Source: Pleurocapsa sp. MO_226.B13
GTDB taxonomy: Bacteria > Cyanobacteriota > Cyanobacteriia > Cyanobacteriales > Xenococcaceae
DNA: 17,536 nt
Assembly: GCA_030064795.1 (NCBI GenBank)
Contig: JASJEI010000234.1
Coordinates: forward strand, 1-17,536
Direction: 5' to 3'
The notes beneath the pieces are model-generated. The model did not search any database. It was not told the origin of the DNA and saw only the letters and a list, made by a program, of their open reading frames with translations. The position numbers and the translations under genes are program-made. The stretch's first letter is position 1. Each line of letters begins with the position of its first letter. Positions 7,154 to 13,836 of this stretch are shown here, piece by piece.

Positions 7154-7231
7154 TTTAAGCGTCCAATTTCTGTATGACCAGGGTTGGCTAGGAGTACTAG
7201 GGGCTATTCAGGTATTATCTAAAGTGAGCGG

Positions 7232-7531
7232 TTATTCTGATTCGGGTATAGAAGGCTCAGGGTAATAATGGTCAAGTAATTGACGAGTACCAAAACTGTA
7301 ATCAGACATCATCTGCTCTAGCCGTGATCGACGTTTCTTTATAAGGTCTAACTGTTCTTGGCTATCTTCTTGGACTGCATGTGCGTCTGTGAGATACTCA
7401 GCCCATTTTGAAACGATAAAATCTAAAGCTTCACTAAGAGATATTTCTAATTCTTTAGCCACTCCTACAATTCTGTTCAAGCTATAATCGTCTACTTTTA
7501 GTGTCATTGGTACTTTCTTTTTTTCACTCAT
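7232..7531 (-). CDS. Putative ribbon-helix-helix DNA-binding protein (99 aa)
   Basis: The N-terminal half fits a ribbon-helix-helix fold: a beta-strand VPMTLKVD (7-14), helix 1 about 16-28 (YSLNRIVGVAKEL), a turn, and helix 2 about 31-46 (SLSEALDFIVSKWAEY). The basic start MSEKKKK-like leader (MSEKKKVP) suits DNA contact. The C-terminal half is charged and helical, ending in an acidic Pro-rich tail. Such proteins are dimeric repressors that bind short inverted repeats. A palindrome lies 29-57 bp upstream of its ATG (7560-7588), and a near copy is at 9743-9772, so autoregulation is an attractive inference. The fold assignment is by eye. AGAAG ahead of ATG 7531 is a usable ribosome binding site. 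Confidence 0.65.
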   Translation of the reverse strand: MSEKKKVPMTLKVDDYSLNRIVGVAKELEISLSEALDFIVSKWAEYLTDAHAVQEDSQEQLDLIKKRRSRLEQMMSDYSFGTRQLLDHYYPEPSIPESE

Positions 7532-7559
7532 AATCTTCTGTAGGGGTAGGGGTTTTCGG

Positions 7560-7588
7560 AAAACGTAATATACTGTGTACTACGTTTT
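7560..7588. promoter_or_regulatory. Palindromic operator-like site A
   Basis: Arms AAAACGTA (7560-7567) and TACGTTTT (7581-7588) are separated by 13 bp (7568-7580). The same arms and 13-bp spacing recur at 9743-9772 (one extra G in one arm), and 9 of 13 spacer bases agree. Both sites lie between genes, upstream of a minus-strand start. On the minus strand the spacer contains CAGTATATT, a possible -10 region without a clear -35. Confidence 0.6.
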
Positions 7589-7597
7589 TAGAATTAG

Positions 7598-7831
7598 CTA
7601 ACGTTTCTTTCTGCCTAATCGAAGCCTTAATCTTTTAGTGCTAATCTGACTGGAAGCCAGATTACGTAAGGTTTCCAGTAAATCTATTAGCTCGTCATCG
7701 GTCATTTTCAAGCGTGAATCCTTACCGTAATGCGATTGAATGTAAGCTTTGCATTTAGCCTTACTCCAGCCTAGACGGGCTACCTCGTCGTCTATCTGGT
7801 GCTTGAGATTCCAAAAATCAATTTTCGTCAC
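7598..7831 (-). CDS. Small basic protein with a LGWS..YI..HYGK..R..MTDDEL motif (77 aa)
   Basis: The 77-aa product has a compact central domain (about 19-58) reading LGWSKAKCKAYIQSHYGKDSR-type followed by LKMTDDELIDLLETLRNL, then a strongly basic tail RLRLRLGRKKR. Similar short 'LGW...YL...YGK.SR..L.D.EL..FL..L' segments occur, to my recollection, at the ends of cyanobacterial proteins and recall the C-terminal part of phage GemA-like proteins. No function is assigned; the basic tail suggests nucleic acid binding. The start is GTG at 7831, with GTAGG just upstream, and it overlaps the preceding gene by 14 nt, so translation is probably coupled. Confidence 0.6.
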   Translation of the reverse strand: MTKIDFWNLKHQIDDEVARLGWSKAKCKAYIQSHYGKDSRLKMTDDELIDLLETLRNLASSQISTKRLRLRLGRKKR

Positions 7832-8153
7832 AACCTACAATCCGAACGCAAGATTTAAGTTGGTCTAGCTTTTTTTCCCATTGCTTAATCAAATCTAAGC
7901 AATCCTCAATCTCCTCTCTTATTTCTTCGACTTTTTCGGGCTCCTCAAGTTCTTCAAAAGTCTTGAGGATAATCTCATTGCCAACTCTTGCTGTTTTTAT
8001 CGCTCTCTCTAATTTTCCTGATAGATAAGCAGATAATAAAACACTTAATTCCCTATTATCCGTAAGGCTATTAAGAAATTTTTCCGCTGGTTCGATAGCA
8101 TCTCCCATAACTATCTGAATCAAATTTAGTTCGTCATTAGTCAAATCAATCAT
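7818..8153 (-). CDS. Hypothetical helical protein (111 aa)
   Basis: Not recognised. The 111-aa product is acidic and predicted helical throughout, with a coiled-coil-like C-terminal half (about 65-102, rich in E, K, I, L: LEEPEKVEEIREEIEDCL and onward). No membrane segment. A clear ribosome binding site AGAGGG precedes ATG 8153. It overlaps the next gene by 14 nt. Position among other small proteins of a phage-like operon suggests an accessory or regulatory role; this is inference only. Confidence 0.6.
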   Translation of the reverse strand: MIDLTNDELNLIQIVMGDAIEPAEKFLNSLTDNRELSVLLSAYLSGKLERAIKTARVGNEIILKTFEELEEPEKVEEIREEIEDCLDLIKQWEKKLDQLKSCVRIVGCDEN

Positions 8154-8195
8154 CGTTTTGCCCTCTTTAATGCCTTGTATTTCTCGAAACGCATC

Positions 8196-8663
8196 TTAAG
8201 TTTTTTCAAGTTGAACTGGGAAATTGTCTGCTACTAAAGCGTTTAGAGCATTAGCATCTAAAGATGCACACATCCCATCGGGGATATGGGTAAGTTCCCC
8301 ACTCAAAACAAGTTTTTCGTCTAAGAATACGTCTTTATTCTGCTCTATATGACTACAGATAGCTTGCTCGAACTTAGATGGTCTCTGGGGTACTGATATC
8401 CACTTTTCGCCTTCTTTTCGGCGTGTTTCGTAATCCTGAGAGTATAAAGGAATAGCACATAATCCCTGTTCTAAAGGTCTTTCTGGTTTAAAACTTCTCA
8501 GGATACCTTCATATTTGGAAACGTAAGCAGCGAGTACGTATCCGTTATCGATAGGGTAAAGCTTAGCCTCGTCCAAGATGATTTTAAAGTAAGCAGTTTG
8601 CTTATTCCCTTTAATCTTGCCGTAGGGGTCATCTTTCCAGGGGTCACTATAGTTTACTGTCAT
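8196..8663 (-). CDS. Hypothetical soluble protein (155 aa)
   Basis: Not recognised. The 155-aa product begins MTVNYSDPWKDDPYGKIKGN and has an alternating beta-strand pattern with aromatic and Pro residues (AYFKIILDEAKLYPIDNGY, YVSKYEGILRSFKPERPL). No signal peptide or membrane span. The moderately acidic Asn/Ala-rich C terminus (LDANALNALVADNFPVQL) is probably helical. AGAAGA ahead of ATG 8663 serves as ribosome binding site. Small gaps on both sides (33 and 42 bp) place it in the same operon as its neighbours. Confidence 0.6.
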   Translation of the reverse strand: MTVNYSDPWKDDPYGKIKGNKQTAYFKIILDEAKLYPIDNGYVLAAYVSKYEGILRSFKPERPLEQGLCAIPLYSQDYETRRKEGEKWISVPQRPSKFEQAICSHIEQNKDVFLDEKLVLSGELTHIPDGMCASLDANALNALVADNFPVQLEKT

Positions 8664-8696
8664 ATCTTCTTTTTGGGTGTTAGTGTGTAGCGAAAA

Positions 8697-8918
8697 TTAC
8701 TCGATAGCTTCTTTGAGCAGAGGATAGTTGTGAGTAAGCTTATTTAAATATGCTTCCTCGCCATGCTCGTGAATTACCTTATTGCTGATATAAAGGTATT
8801 CAGCTAGTAACTGTTCGGGGCTGACGTTAGTAGCTAAGGCTAGTGATTCGAGGGTATTGATAGCTACTCCAATTAGGGTGACAAGACGGACATCAAATTG
8901 AGATTCGATTGGGGTCAT
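8697..8918 (-). CDS. Small hypothetical helical protein (73 aa)
   Basis: Not recognised. The 73-aa product is helical with a moderately hydrophobic first third (VTLIGVAINTLESLALAT), not long or hydrophobic enough to call a membrane span, then VSPEQLLAEYLYISNKVI. ATG 8918 overlaps the stop of the nuclease-like gene (ATGA), and there is no good separate ribosome binding site, so translation is probably coupled to that gene. Confidence 0.55.
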   Translation of the reverse strand: MTPIESQFDVRLVTLIGVAINTLESLALATNVSPEQLLAEYLYISNKVIHEHGEEAYLNKLTHNYPLLKEAIE

Positions 8919-9439
8919 GGGAGAAATTTAAGTTTTTTCAATTGATTAAGAGTAAACAGAGTATTTTTACGGTCTGTCCTTAGTAACGATTTGACCACTC
9001 TGTTGGTATTGGGTAGATCGTGAGCGAAGACGATTCTTAGCTTGTTAAAAGCTCTATCGTCATAAGCTTCCAAAGCAGAGAGAACGTAACCGAATTCAGT
9101 AGTAAATAGTCCTTTGGCTTCAACAAAATAAATTATGTACTTACGTCCCGTCATCGCGGTTACGGCAAAATCTACTCGCCAGTTTTTGCCGTTTGAGTAA
9201 CAGTAACCAGGGGCAATTATTTCTAGCGGATATTGCCTGATTACTCTACTAACACCATACATTCTGATTAGTTCTAAATAGACTTTAAACTCGTGTTGAG
9301 AGTCGAATTTAGCTAGATGCTTGGCTAGTTTTAGTTTACCTTTGTAGCGATAAGAATCTATTTCGTAGGGGCTGAGTACTGACTGAGTTCTTAAGTTACA
9401 ATATACAGGTTTAGAACCATACTTTAACTTAGTTGACAT
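8915..9439 (-). CDS. Putative PD-(D/E)XK-type nuclease (174 aa)
   Basis: The 174-aa product carries the spaced acidic residues of the PD-(D/E)XK fold: FDSQHEFKVYLELI with E50, WRVDFAV with D90, and a strand IIYFVEAKG with E107-x-K109. The layout (helix with Glu, strand with Asp about 40 residues later, then E-x-K after a GRK turn) is like the DUF1064/phage small endonuclease group, and like TnsA-type or resolvase-type nucleases more distantly. Expected role: Mg2+-dependent DNA cleavage, perhaps Holliday-junction or recombination-intermediate processing. The N terminus is basic (MSTKLKYGSKPVY). TAATG overlap with the upstream gene and ATGA overlap with the downstream gene show a tight operon. 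Fold call is by eye. Substrate is unknown. Confidence 0.65.
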   Translation of the reverse strand: MSTKLKYGSKPVYCNLRTQSVLSPYEIDSYRYKGKLKLAKHLAKFDSQHEFKVYLELIRMYGVSRVIRQYPLEIIAPGYCYSNGKNWRVDFAVTAMTGRKYIIYFVEAKGLFTTEFGYVLSALEAYDDRAFNKLRIVFAHDLPNTNRVVKSLLRTDRKNTLFTLNQLKKLKFLP

Positions 9440-9684
9440 TAACTTACTAGCCGATTTGTATTGCTGTAATTTGAATCAATACCGTAGTATTTATCCCAAG
9501 CTTCGCTAACTAGTTCTAATACCTTTTCTTTGCTTAAGCCAAACAAGGGCTTGCATATTTTTATAACTACGAAATTAATCAGATAATCTCGGTCATAAAT
9601 AACATTAAATAAAGTCGCTACGGTATCGCCAATGCGTCTTATTGGCTTTTCGCTGACGTATAGGGGTGGGTGGGCATTAGCCAC
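9439..9684 (-). CDS. Small hypothetical protein (81 aa)
   Basis: Not recognised. The 81-aa product starts MANAHPPLYVSEKPIRRIGD and has one moderately hydrophobic stretch (LINFVVIKICKPLFGLS), interrupted by Lys and Pro, so not a confident membrane span. The stop codon shares its A with the ATG of the nuclease-like gene. It is the first gene after palindromic site B, which lies about 50-95 bp upstream of its ATG. No strong ribosome binding site is visible. Confidence 0.55.
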   Translation of the reverse strand: MANAHPPLYVSEKPIRRIGDTVATLFNVIYDRDYLINFVVIKICKPLFGLSKEKVLELVSEAWDKYYGIDSNYSNTNRLVS

Positions 9685-9734
9685 GGGGAAATAATTAATC
9701 TTTAAAAGCTTTACTTATTTATTAGTTAGAGAGT

Positions 9735-9780
9735 GTATCTAGAAAAGCGTACTATACTTTATATTACGTTTTCCAGATAC
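9735..9780. promoter_or_regulatory. Palindromic operator-like site B
   Basis: Outer arms GTATCT (9735-9740) and AGATAC (9775-9780) flank inner arms AAAAGCGTA (9743-9751) and TACGTTTT (9765-9772), with the same 13-bp spacer length as site A. It lies in the gap between the coiled-coil membrane protein gene and the start of the next gene group. The minus strand contains AAGTATAGT, which could act as a -10 region. Confidence 0.6.
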
Positions 9781-9784
9781 CTAC

Positions 9785-10186
9785 TTACTCCTCAGTAACT
9801 TCTAAAAGCTCCTTTTCAGTTTCTTGTAGTTCTACTTGTATTTCTTCTATGTTCTCTACTTCGGGTAGAGATTTAACAGCTTCAATTTTTCTCTCAAGTT
9901 CTACGTTCCCCTTACGTCTACTTTTATAATCCTCGTAAGCTTGTTGTAGTTCCTGATAAGCTAGGTCTTTCTGTTCGATAATTTTCGCTTGTTCCTCTAG
10001 TCTTCTAGCAAGCTGTTCTAGCCTATTGGCACTATTGGAGGTAACTAACTGGGTATTGGCTACCTTAAGGGCTAACTCAGGGCTTCTGATTACCCTAATG
10101 CCCAAACAACCAATAAAGATAAATAAAGCTACAGCCAGTATCTCTGTAGCCTTCTCGGATAGACCTAAAAAGTTATTGTTCTTCAT
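9785..10186 (-). CDS. Single-TM coiled-coil protein, spanin/Rz-like (133 aa)
   Basis: The 133-aa product has a short charged N terminus, one membrane segment at about 14-33 (ATEILAVALFIFIGCLGIRV), then a long charged coiled coil (about 52-132; RLEQLARRLEEQAKIIEQKD and further E/K/L heptads). The start codon overlaps the endolysin stop by ATGA. Topology and position match the inner-membrane spanin (Rz) of phage lysis cassettes, which acts on the outer membrane after endolysin has cut the wall. No partner lipoprotein (Rz1) was found embedded. A holin or unrelated membrane protein is the alternative. Function is inferred from order and architecture, not from sequence similarity. Confidence 0.7.
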   Translation of the reverse strand: MKNNNFLGLSEKATEILAVALFIFIGCLGIRVIRSPELALKVANTQLVTSNSANRLEQLARRLEEQAKIIEQKDLAYQELQQAYEDYKSRRKGNVELERKIEAVKSLPEVENIEEIQVELQETEKELLEVTEE

Positions 10187-10824
10187 TGCCCCATGAACAT
10201 CTTGTATTCGTCTTCTCTACGTCTAATTAGTCCTGGTAACTTTCTTCCGCCAGCGTGTACCCAACGATGAAGTTGTAAGGCAGCGGTTTTGTATTTACCT
10301 TGATTGAGATATCTAACTAAGGTACTTTTTCTCAAAGCTTCAGTACCGACGTTAAAGGAAAAGCTAACTAAGGCATCAAATTGATTCTGAGTCAGGGGAA
10401 CTCTAACGTATCTGGTTACAGCTTGCTCAAAACGTACTAAGTCTTTTTTTAGTAGCTCCTCTGCATCAAGATGACTAACCATGTCCCCAGGTTTAACATT
10501 ACCCGTATGCCCATAACCAATCGTCCAGACGTTAGCAGGACAGAGGTAAGCGTTAGTCCTGCATCCCTCCCACCTCTTGATGAGGCTTACGCCTTCATCA
10601 GAGGTCTTAGATGGGGTTTTGCTAGGTTTAGGCTTACTTATCATCCAACCAACGTAAGGAGGACTATTAGCAGGTCTAGGAGGCAACTTAAGCACTCGTC
10701 TACACTCATCATCGATAGCGTAGTCTATAGGTAGAGGCTTATAATCACCCTCTTTTTCTACTAAGATTTTTAAGGCTCTCGTTCGTTGTTTATGCAATAA
10801 TCGGTCTTTGCTCTTCTGATCCAT
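10183..10824 (-). CDS. GH24 phage-type lysozyme (endolysin)
   Basis: This is a T4-type muramidase that cleaves the MurNAc-GlcNAc bond of peptidoglycan. With numbering from TTG 10836, the catalytic pattern E-8aa-D/C-5aa-T is complete: E90 (KRWEG), C99 (LCP) and T105 (WTIGYGHT). Further family features are NQFDALVSFSFNVG (151-164) and the GLIRRREDEY block near 202-211. The Cys at the Asp position is a known variant of the family. About 80 basic residues precede the domain, without signal peptide or SAR segment, so a holin or other export route would be needed. I prefer ATG 10824 over TTG 10836. Either overlaps the upstream gene. The downstream TM/coiled-coil gene overlaps by ATGA, forming a lysis cassette. 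Confidence 0.93.
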   Translation of the reverse strand: MDQKSKDRLLHKQRTRALKILVEKEGDYKPLPIDYAIDDECRRVLKLPPRPANSPPYVGWMISKPKPSKTPSKTSDEGVSLIKRWEGCRTNAYLCPANVWTIGYGHTGNVKPGDMVSHLDAEELLKKDLVRFEQAVTRYVRVPLTQNQFDALVSFSFNVGTEALRKSTLVRYLNQGKYKTAALQLHRWVHAGGRKLPGLIRRREDEYKMFMGQ

Positions 10825-11344
10825 TTCTATTCTCAAAATAGTTGTTGTATGAAGTTTCGGTTACTAGCTCTCCAGCAACAGCGCTAGTAATCACACAGGG
10901 AACAAAGCACAATTGCAAGTAATCAATTTCGGTTAATGCGTGTACCGCTATGACCACGTTTGATGGCAATGGTGCAGAAGGGAATTGAATCGGTGTTTGA
11001 TTCCTTTTAAACTTTTGCTCTAAAAGCTTAGTGCCATCATTTCTAAAAATCTCAAACTCTATCTGGTCTTGATTGGCGTTGTCAACATAGACAGACTCTA
11101 ACTTTAACGTCTGGTCGAATTGCTCCAAGTCAAAGAAAGCCCAGTCATTTTTAGGAATATTCATTACCGTCATAGTTACGTATTCCTGTACGTTAGCTAT
11201 GCCGATAGATGCCTTGTAAGTTTGAGTAGGGTCTAGTCCTAACTCCTGTTTAGCCTCTGGGGTAGCTCTAGTATCCCTGACGTAAGTCTCAGTCAGAATA
11301 CCGCCAAGATCAATCAATCCGTTAGTTAAAGTAATATCGCTCAT
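10790..11344 (-). CDS. Unknown beta-rich protein, possibly structural (184 aa)
   Basis: Not recognised. The 184-aa product has alternating beta-strand patterns (VQEYVTMTVMNIP, LKLESVYVDNANQDQIEFEI, NVVIAVHALTEIDYLQLCF), a terminal ENRNGSEEQRP tail, and no signal peptide or membrane span. ATG 11344 overlaps the stop of the upstream gene (ATGA). Its 3' end overlaps the endolysin start by about 35 nt. Its place directly ahead of the lysis cassette, after two other unknown beta-rich proteins, is where phages often carry tail, fibre or other virion genes. That role is inference only. Confidence 0.65.
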   Translation of the reverse strand: MSDITLTNGLIDLGGILTETYVRDTRATPEAKQELGLDPTQTYKASIGIANVQEYVTMTVMNIPKNDWAFFDLEQFDQTLKLESVYVDNANQDQIEFEIFRNDGTKLLEQKFKRNQTPIQFPSAPLPSNVVIAVHALTEIDYLQLCFVPCVITSAVAGELVTETSYNNYFENRNGSEEQRPIIA

Positions 11345-12024
11345 AATAATCCTTGATAAAATCCAAATCCTATGTTGTCTTGTGGGTTATTTGGTTCAAA
11401 ACCTCCACCACCTGTAAATCCAAAATTAGTCGTACCGCCACTTCCACCACTACCACCGCCGAGGTTGTCTATCTTGTCGCAGACTTCCTGGAACTTCTGT
11501 TCGATTAAATCCCTTAAGCTAGCAAAGGCTAGAGAAACTAAACCGTCAGGATTGTTGGGGTCAATCCCCAAAGCGTTGCCAAGATCAAAGAGGGCATCCT
11601 CGACAAAGTTAAGCTTGTCCCCTGTATAGGCATAAACTCTAATCGCTACATCCTTAAACCAAGCTGGTGGTGTGTACTGCAATCTAAAAGGGGCGGGTGA
11701 TATCCTTCCCGTAGGTATTACCTGCATCCTGTTGATAAACAGCTTAAATGGCTGTGGTCTGACTTTTCCCAATATGGGGTTACTTCCCCCAGGGGCAAAA
11801 TCATACACCTGGGTGATGTCCCCTGCGAATACCCAGGTAGGTCTACCGCTAGTGGTACTAGCTACTACTGCAACGTACTTATTTTCAATAGATACGCCGA
11901 GGTCAAAACTACCAATCGGAATGTAGGAGTTTTCACCAACCTGTACCGCATCACGGGTTTCATTGACGATTAACTCCCAGTCTTCCGAATTGTCAAAAAA
12001 GATTAAGTCTTGACAAGCTGACAT
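11341..12024 (-). CDS. Unknown protein with Gly-rich C-terminal tail, possibly structural (227 aa)
   Basis: Not recognised. Residues 1-135 look beta-rich (SYIPIGSFDLGVSIENKYVA, FKLFINRMQVIPTGRISP, VAIRVYAYTG). A helical segment follows (about 140-187: FVEDALFDLGNALGI, LRDLIEQKFQEVCDKIDNL), then a flexible Gly/Ser/Asn-rich tail (189-227; LGGGSGGSGGTTNFGF). Such a globular-helix-Gly-tail build is common in virion and adhesin proteins. The gene is one base from the upstream stop and overlaps the next start by ATGA. The opening MSACQDL recalls the SCQDLA opening of the 793-aa plus-arm protein, but this is too short to mean homology. Confidence 0.65.
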   Translation of the reverse strand: MSACQDLIFFDNSEDWELIVNETRDAVQVGENSYIPIGSFDLGVSIENKYVAVVASTTSGRPTWVFAGDITQVYDFAPGGSNPILGKVRPQPFKLFINRMQVIPTGRISPAPFRLQYTPPAWFKDVAIRVYAYTGDKLNFVEDALFDLGNALGIDPNNPDGLVSLAFASLRDLIEQKFQEVCDKIDNLGGGSGGSGGTTNFGFTGGGGFEPNNPQDNIGFGFYQGLL

Positions 12025-12025
12025 A

Positions 12026-12277
12026 TCAGATTAGCTTGAGTTTGATTAGGTTATGTTCGATAGTTTCCATGTAGCTATCGACGTTAATTTGATGTAATTC
12101 ACACAGTTGTAAATATTCATCAAAGGTAATTTCTCGATCGAGAAAAGCGTTTTTAGCCTTCTCGATAATCCCGTAAGACTCCATTAGCTTGACAGTATCG
12201 CTTTGGCTATGGTCACGGACGCTAGCACTAGGTACTACTAGCGTCAACGCTTTATCCAATCTGTCTTTAGTCAGCAT
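12026..12277 (-). CDS. Small hypothetical helical protein (83 aa)
   Basis: Not recognised. The 83-aa product is all-helical with a patterned second half (LDREITFDEYLQLCELHQIN, then VDSYMETIEHNLIKLKLI). It has no membrane segment. It starts 3 bp after the upstream stop, and the next gene starts 1 bp after its own stop, so it is part of one translational block between two putative structural proteins. It might be a chaperone or assembly factor by position. That is a guess from context. Confidence 0.6.
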   Translation of the reverse strand: MLTKDRLDKALTLVVPSASVRDHSQSDTVKLMESYGIIEKAKNAFLDREITFDEYLQLCELHQINVDSYMETIEHNLIKLKLI

Positions 12278-12280
12278 GAA

Positions 12281-12850
12281 TTACAGTCGTTCAGATTTAA
12301 ACGATACAGAAGCGCGAGGGATACTAGTCACTGCCGTAGTAATTGCTGCTCTAACTTGTCCCTCTATCGTTTGTCCTGTTTTCTGACCATAAGGCACAGT
12401 ATAAGAGCTTCCCGCTCGTTTCTTGTATCTGATTCCAGTAATCTGGGAAGTCTCTGGTGCAGTAGGTTGGGTAGCGTCTTCAATAAAGACGGTTGCCTTA
12501 GCAGGAGTAAATCCACTTAAAGTAAGTACTGCGTTAGCGGGGTCGGTTTCGATACCAGCCTCTGTCCTAACAGCACTTAAACTAGTCTCAGTAAGCACTC
12601 GGTTACTGATTTTAATCCGAACGACATTGTTAGCGTTCAAAAGCAAACCAAAAGGATTTACGCCTACAGGGTCAAGACTATCTGGTAAGCTATCTTCATC
12701 TCTAGGATAAGAAATGCCTGCGCTACCGCTTTGGAATTCTTGAAACTTATCAAGGATAGAACCAGTAGGAGGTTCGTTACGGGCTTCATCTGAGTTAGGG
12801 TCTTGTATCGCTCGTAAAGCGTATTTGAGTCTACTAAATCGTCTAGCCAT
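12281..12850 (-). CDS. Unknown protein, possibly structural (189 aa)
   Basis: Not recognised. The 189-aa product has a basic N terminus (MARRFSRLKYALRAIQD), a Pro/Asp-rich segment about 45-65, and a beta-rich body with Thr and Val (VVRIKISNRVLTETSL, NAVLTLSGFTPAKATVFIED, GIRYKKRAGSSYTVPYG). No signal peptide or membrane span. It is the first gene behind a good promoter at 12880-12907, heading the block 12850-9785 that also includes the lysis cassette. Co-expression with lysis genes suggests late expression, hence perhaps a particle component. Inference from context. Confidence 0.65.
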   Translation of the reverse strand: MARRFSRLKYALRAIQDPNSDEARNEPPTGSILDKFQEFQSGSAGISYPRDEDSLPDSLDPVGVNPFGLLLNANNVVRIKISNRVLTETSLSAVRTEAGIETDPANAVLTLSGFTPAKATVFIEDATQPTAPETSQITGIRYKKRAGSSYTVPYGQKTGQTIEGQVRAAITTAVTSIPRASVSFKSERL

Positions 12851-12879
12851 GAGATTTTGAAATAACTATTGATAAATTG

Positions 12880-12907
12880 TTTATAGCACCTAAAAATCGT
12901 TTTTCAA
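12880..12907 (-). promoter_or_regulatory. Promoter for the structural/lysis block of the minus arm
   Basis: On the minus strand, TTGAAA (12907-12902) and TATAAA (12885-12880) are each 5/6 matches to the sigma-70 hexamers with a 16-bp spacer. They sit about 30-57 bp upstream of ATG 12850, in the only sizeable gap between that gene and its upstream neighbour. Confidence 0.6.
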
Positions 12908-12950
12908 GTGATAAGAATTTAGGCATCAGTCTTGAAGGACGCACAGTTTT

Positions 12951-13754
12951 TTAAACGTATCTAAGCCCGTTGGCTTTTGTACCTGTTCTGTCCACTAAAA
13001 TTATTGGCTTGATTAATCCAGGTATGAATAATTCTGCGTAAGCAAATCTTACCGTAGCTATCGGTCTTTTCTTGGGTTTTCTGATAGTTTCACCCAGGAC
13101 TCTAACTGTCCCTGGATTAGCGTAATTAATATCATCTATATGAGTTTTGAACTTGTTTTCCCAGTCGGGTTCTGTATCATCTTGTATCCTGATTACTTGT
13201 TCGATAATCTTCCTAGCGTTGGTTTCATCATCGGCGTTTATTTGAAAGTAGTAACCAAGTTGTTTATCAACGTAAGTGTATCTAGTTCTACCTTTCTTGT
13301 AGAAAAACAAAGGATTAACAAAATCAGCAACTATCTTGTTAACTAGTTGATTAACGTTAGTAGTACTATAATCATCTTCTCTCCACCTAAAGCTTACTTC
13401 GCTTCTAGCAGGTCTTCTGGTATTATTAGCAGCCTCAAATTTATCCTCTCGAAAGTGAAGTTTTACTTGCGGATAGATGGTGTTAGAGATATGAAAGTCA
13501 GTACTGGGAATGCCATAGATGTACTCATCAAATAAGCCTTTAGCCTCTATCCACCACAATAACAATCTAGCGATTGTTAATACTAAATTGTCTCGATCCT
13601 TATGCAGACACAATCGCTTGATTAGTTGCCTAGGAACAGCACGAGATAACGAGTCATCATCTTCCCCAGGTACGTCACTAAAATGGTCTCTTACTTGTCG
13701 ATTAACGTATCTTCTACAGAAGCTTTGGAATAATTCTACGTCGTTACTACTCAT
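12951..13754 (-). CDS. Unknown protein, first gene of the minus arm (267 aa)
   Basis: Not recognised. The 267-aa product is basic and mixed alpha/beta, without membrane span or signal. The N-terminal region is helical (VELFQSFCRRYVNRQVRDHF, later QLIKRLCLHKDRDNLVLTIA). A central segment is rich in Arg and aromatics (SEVSFRWREDDYSTTNVNQL, YKKGRTRYTYVDKQLGYYF). The C-terminal part is KKRPIATVRFAYAELF and a hydrophobic strand IKPIILVDRT. Its position beside the divergent control region, with its own 100-bp gap before the next promoter, would suit an early or regulatory or nucleic-acid-binding role, but no DNA-binding motif is clear. Confidence 0.65.
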   Translation of the reverse strand: MSSNDVELFQSFCRRYVNRQVRDHFSDVPGEDDDSLSRAVPRQLIKRLCLHKDRDNLVLTIARLLLWWIEAKGLFDEYIYGIPSTDFHISNTIYPQVKLHFREDKFEAANNTRRPARSEVSFRWREDDYSTTNVNQLVNKIVADFVNPLFFYKKGRTRYTYVDKQLGYYFQINADDETNARKIIEQVIRIQDDTEPDWENKFKTHIDDINYANPGTVRVLGETIRKPKKRPIATVRFAYAELFIPGLIKPIILVDRTGTKANGLRYV

Positions 13755-13772
13755 CGCTTATCGCGTTTTTAT

Positions 13773-13802
13773 TTGGCAAATACTATTAGATACAAATATA
13801 CT
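13773..13802 (+). promoter_or_regulatory. Plus-arm promoter in the divergent control region
   Basis: TTGGCA (13773-13778) and TATACT (13797-13802) are 5/6 matches to the sigma-70 hexamers, 18 bp apart, with a start expected near 13809, ahead of ATG 13837. The 82-bp gap 13755-13836 separates the two arms, so it must also hold the minus-arm promoter. The 10-mer AATATACTGT here also occurs inside operator-like site A. Confidence 0.55.
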
Positions 13803-13836
13803 GTTCGAGATAGCTATTTGACGAATAATCAAGCTT

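Noticed and set aside
10425..10455. AAAACGTA half-site inside the endolysin gene
   Set aside because: No TACGTTTT arm at the 13-bp spacing, and it is within coding sequence.
9100..13570. Shared EAKGLF string in the 174-aa nuclease-like and the 267-aa proteins
   Set aside because: Only six residues. In the nuclease it follows a beta-strand, while in the 267-aa protein it follows a long helix, and the other catalytic positions are absent there. Chance match.
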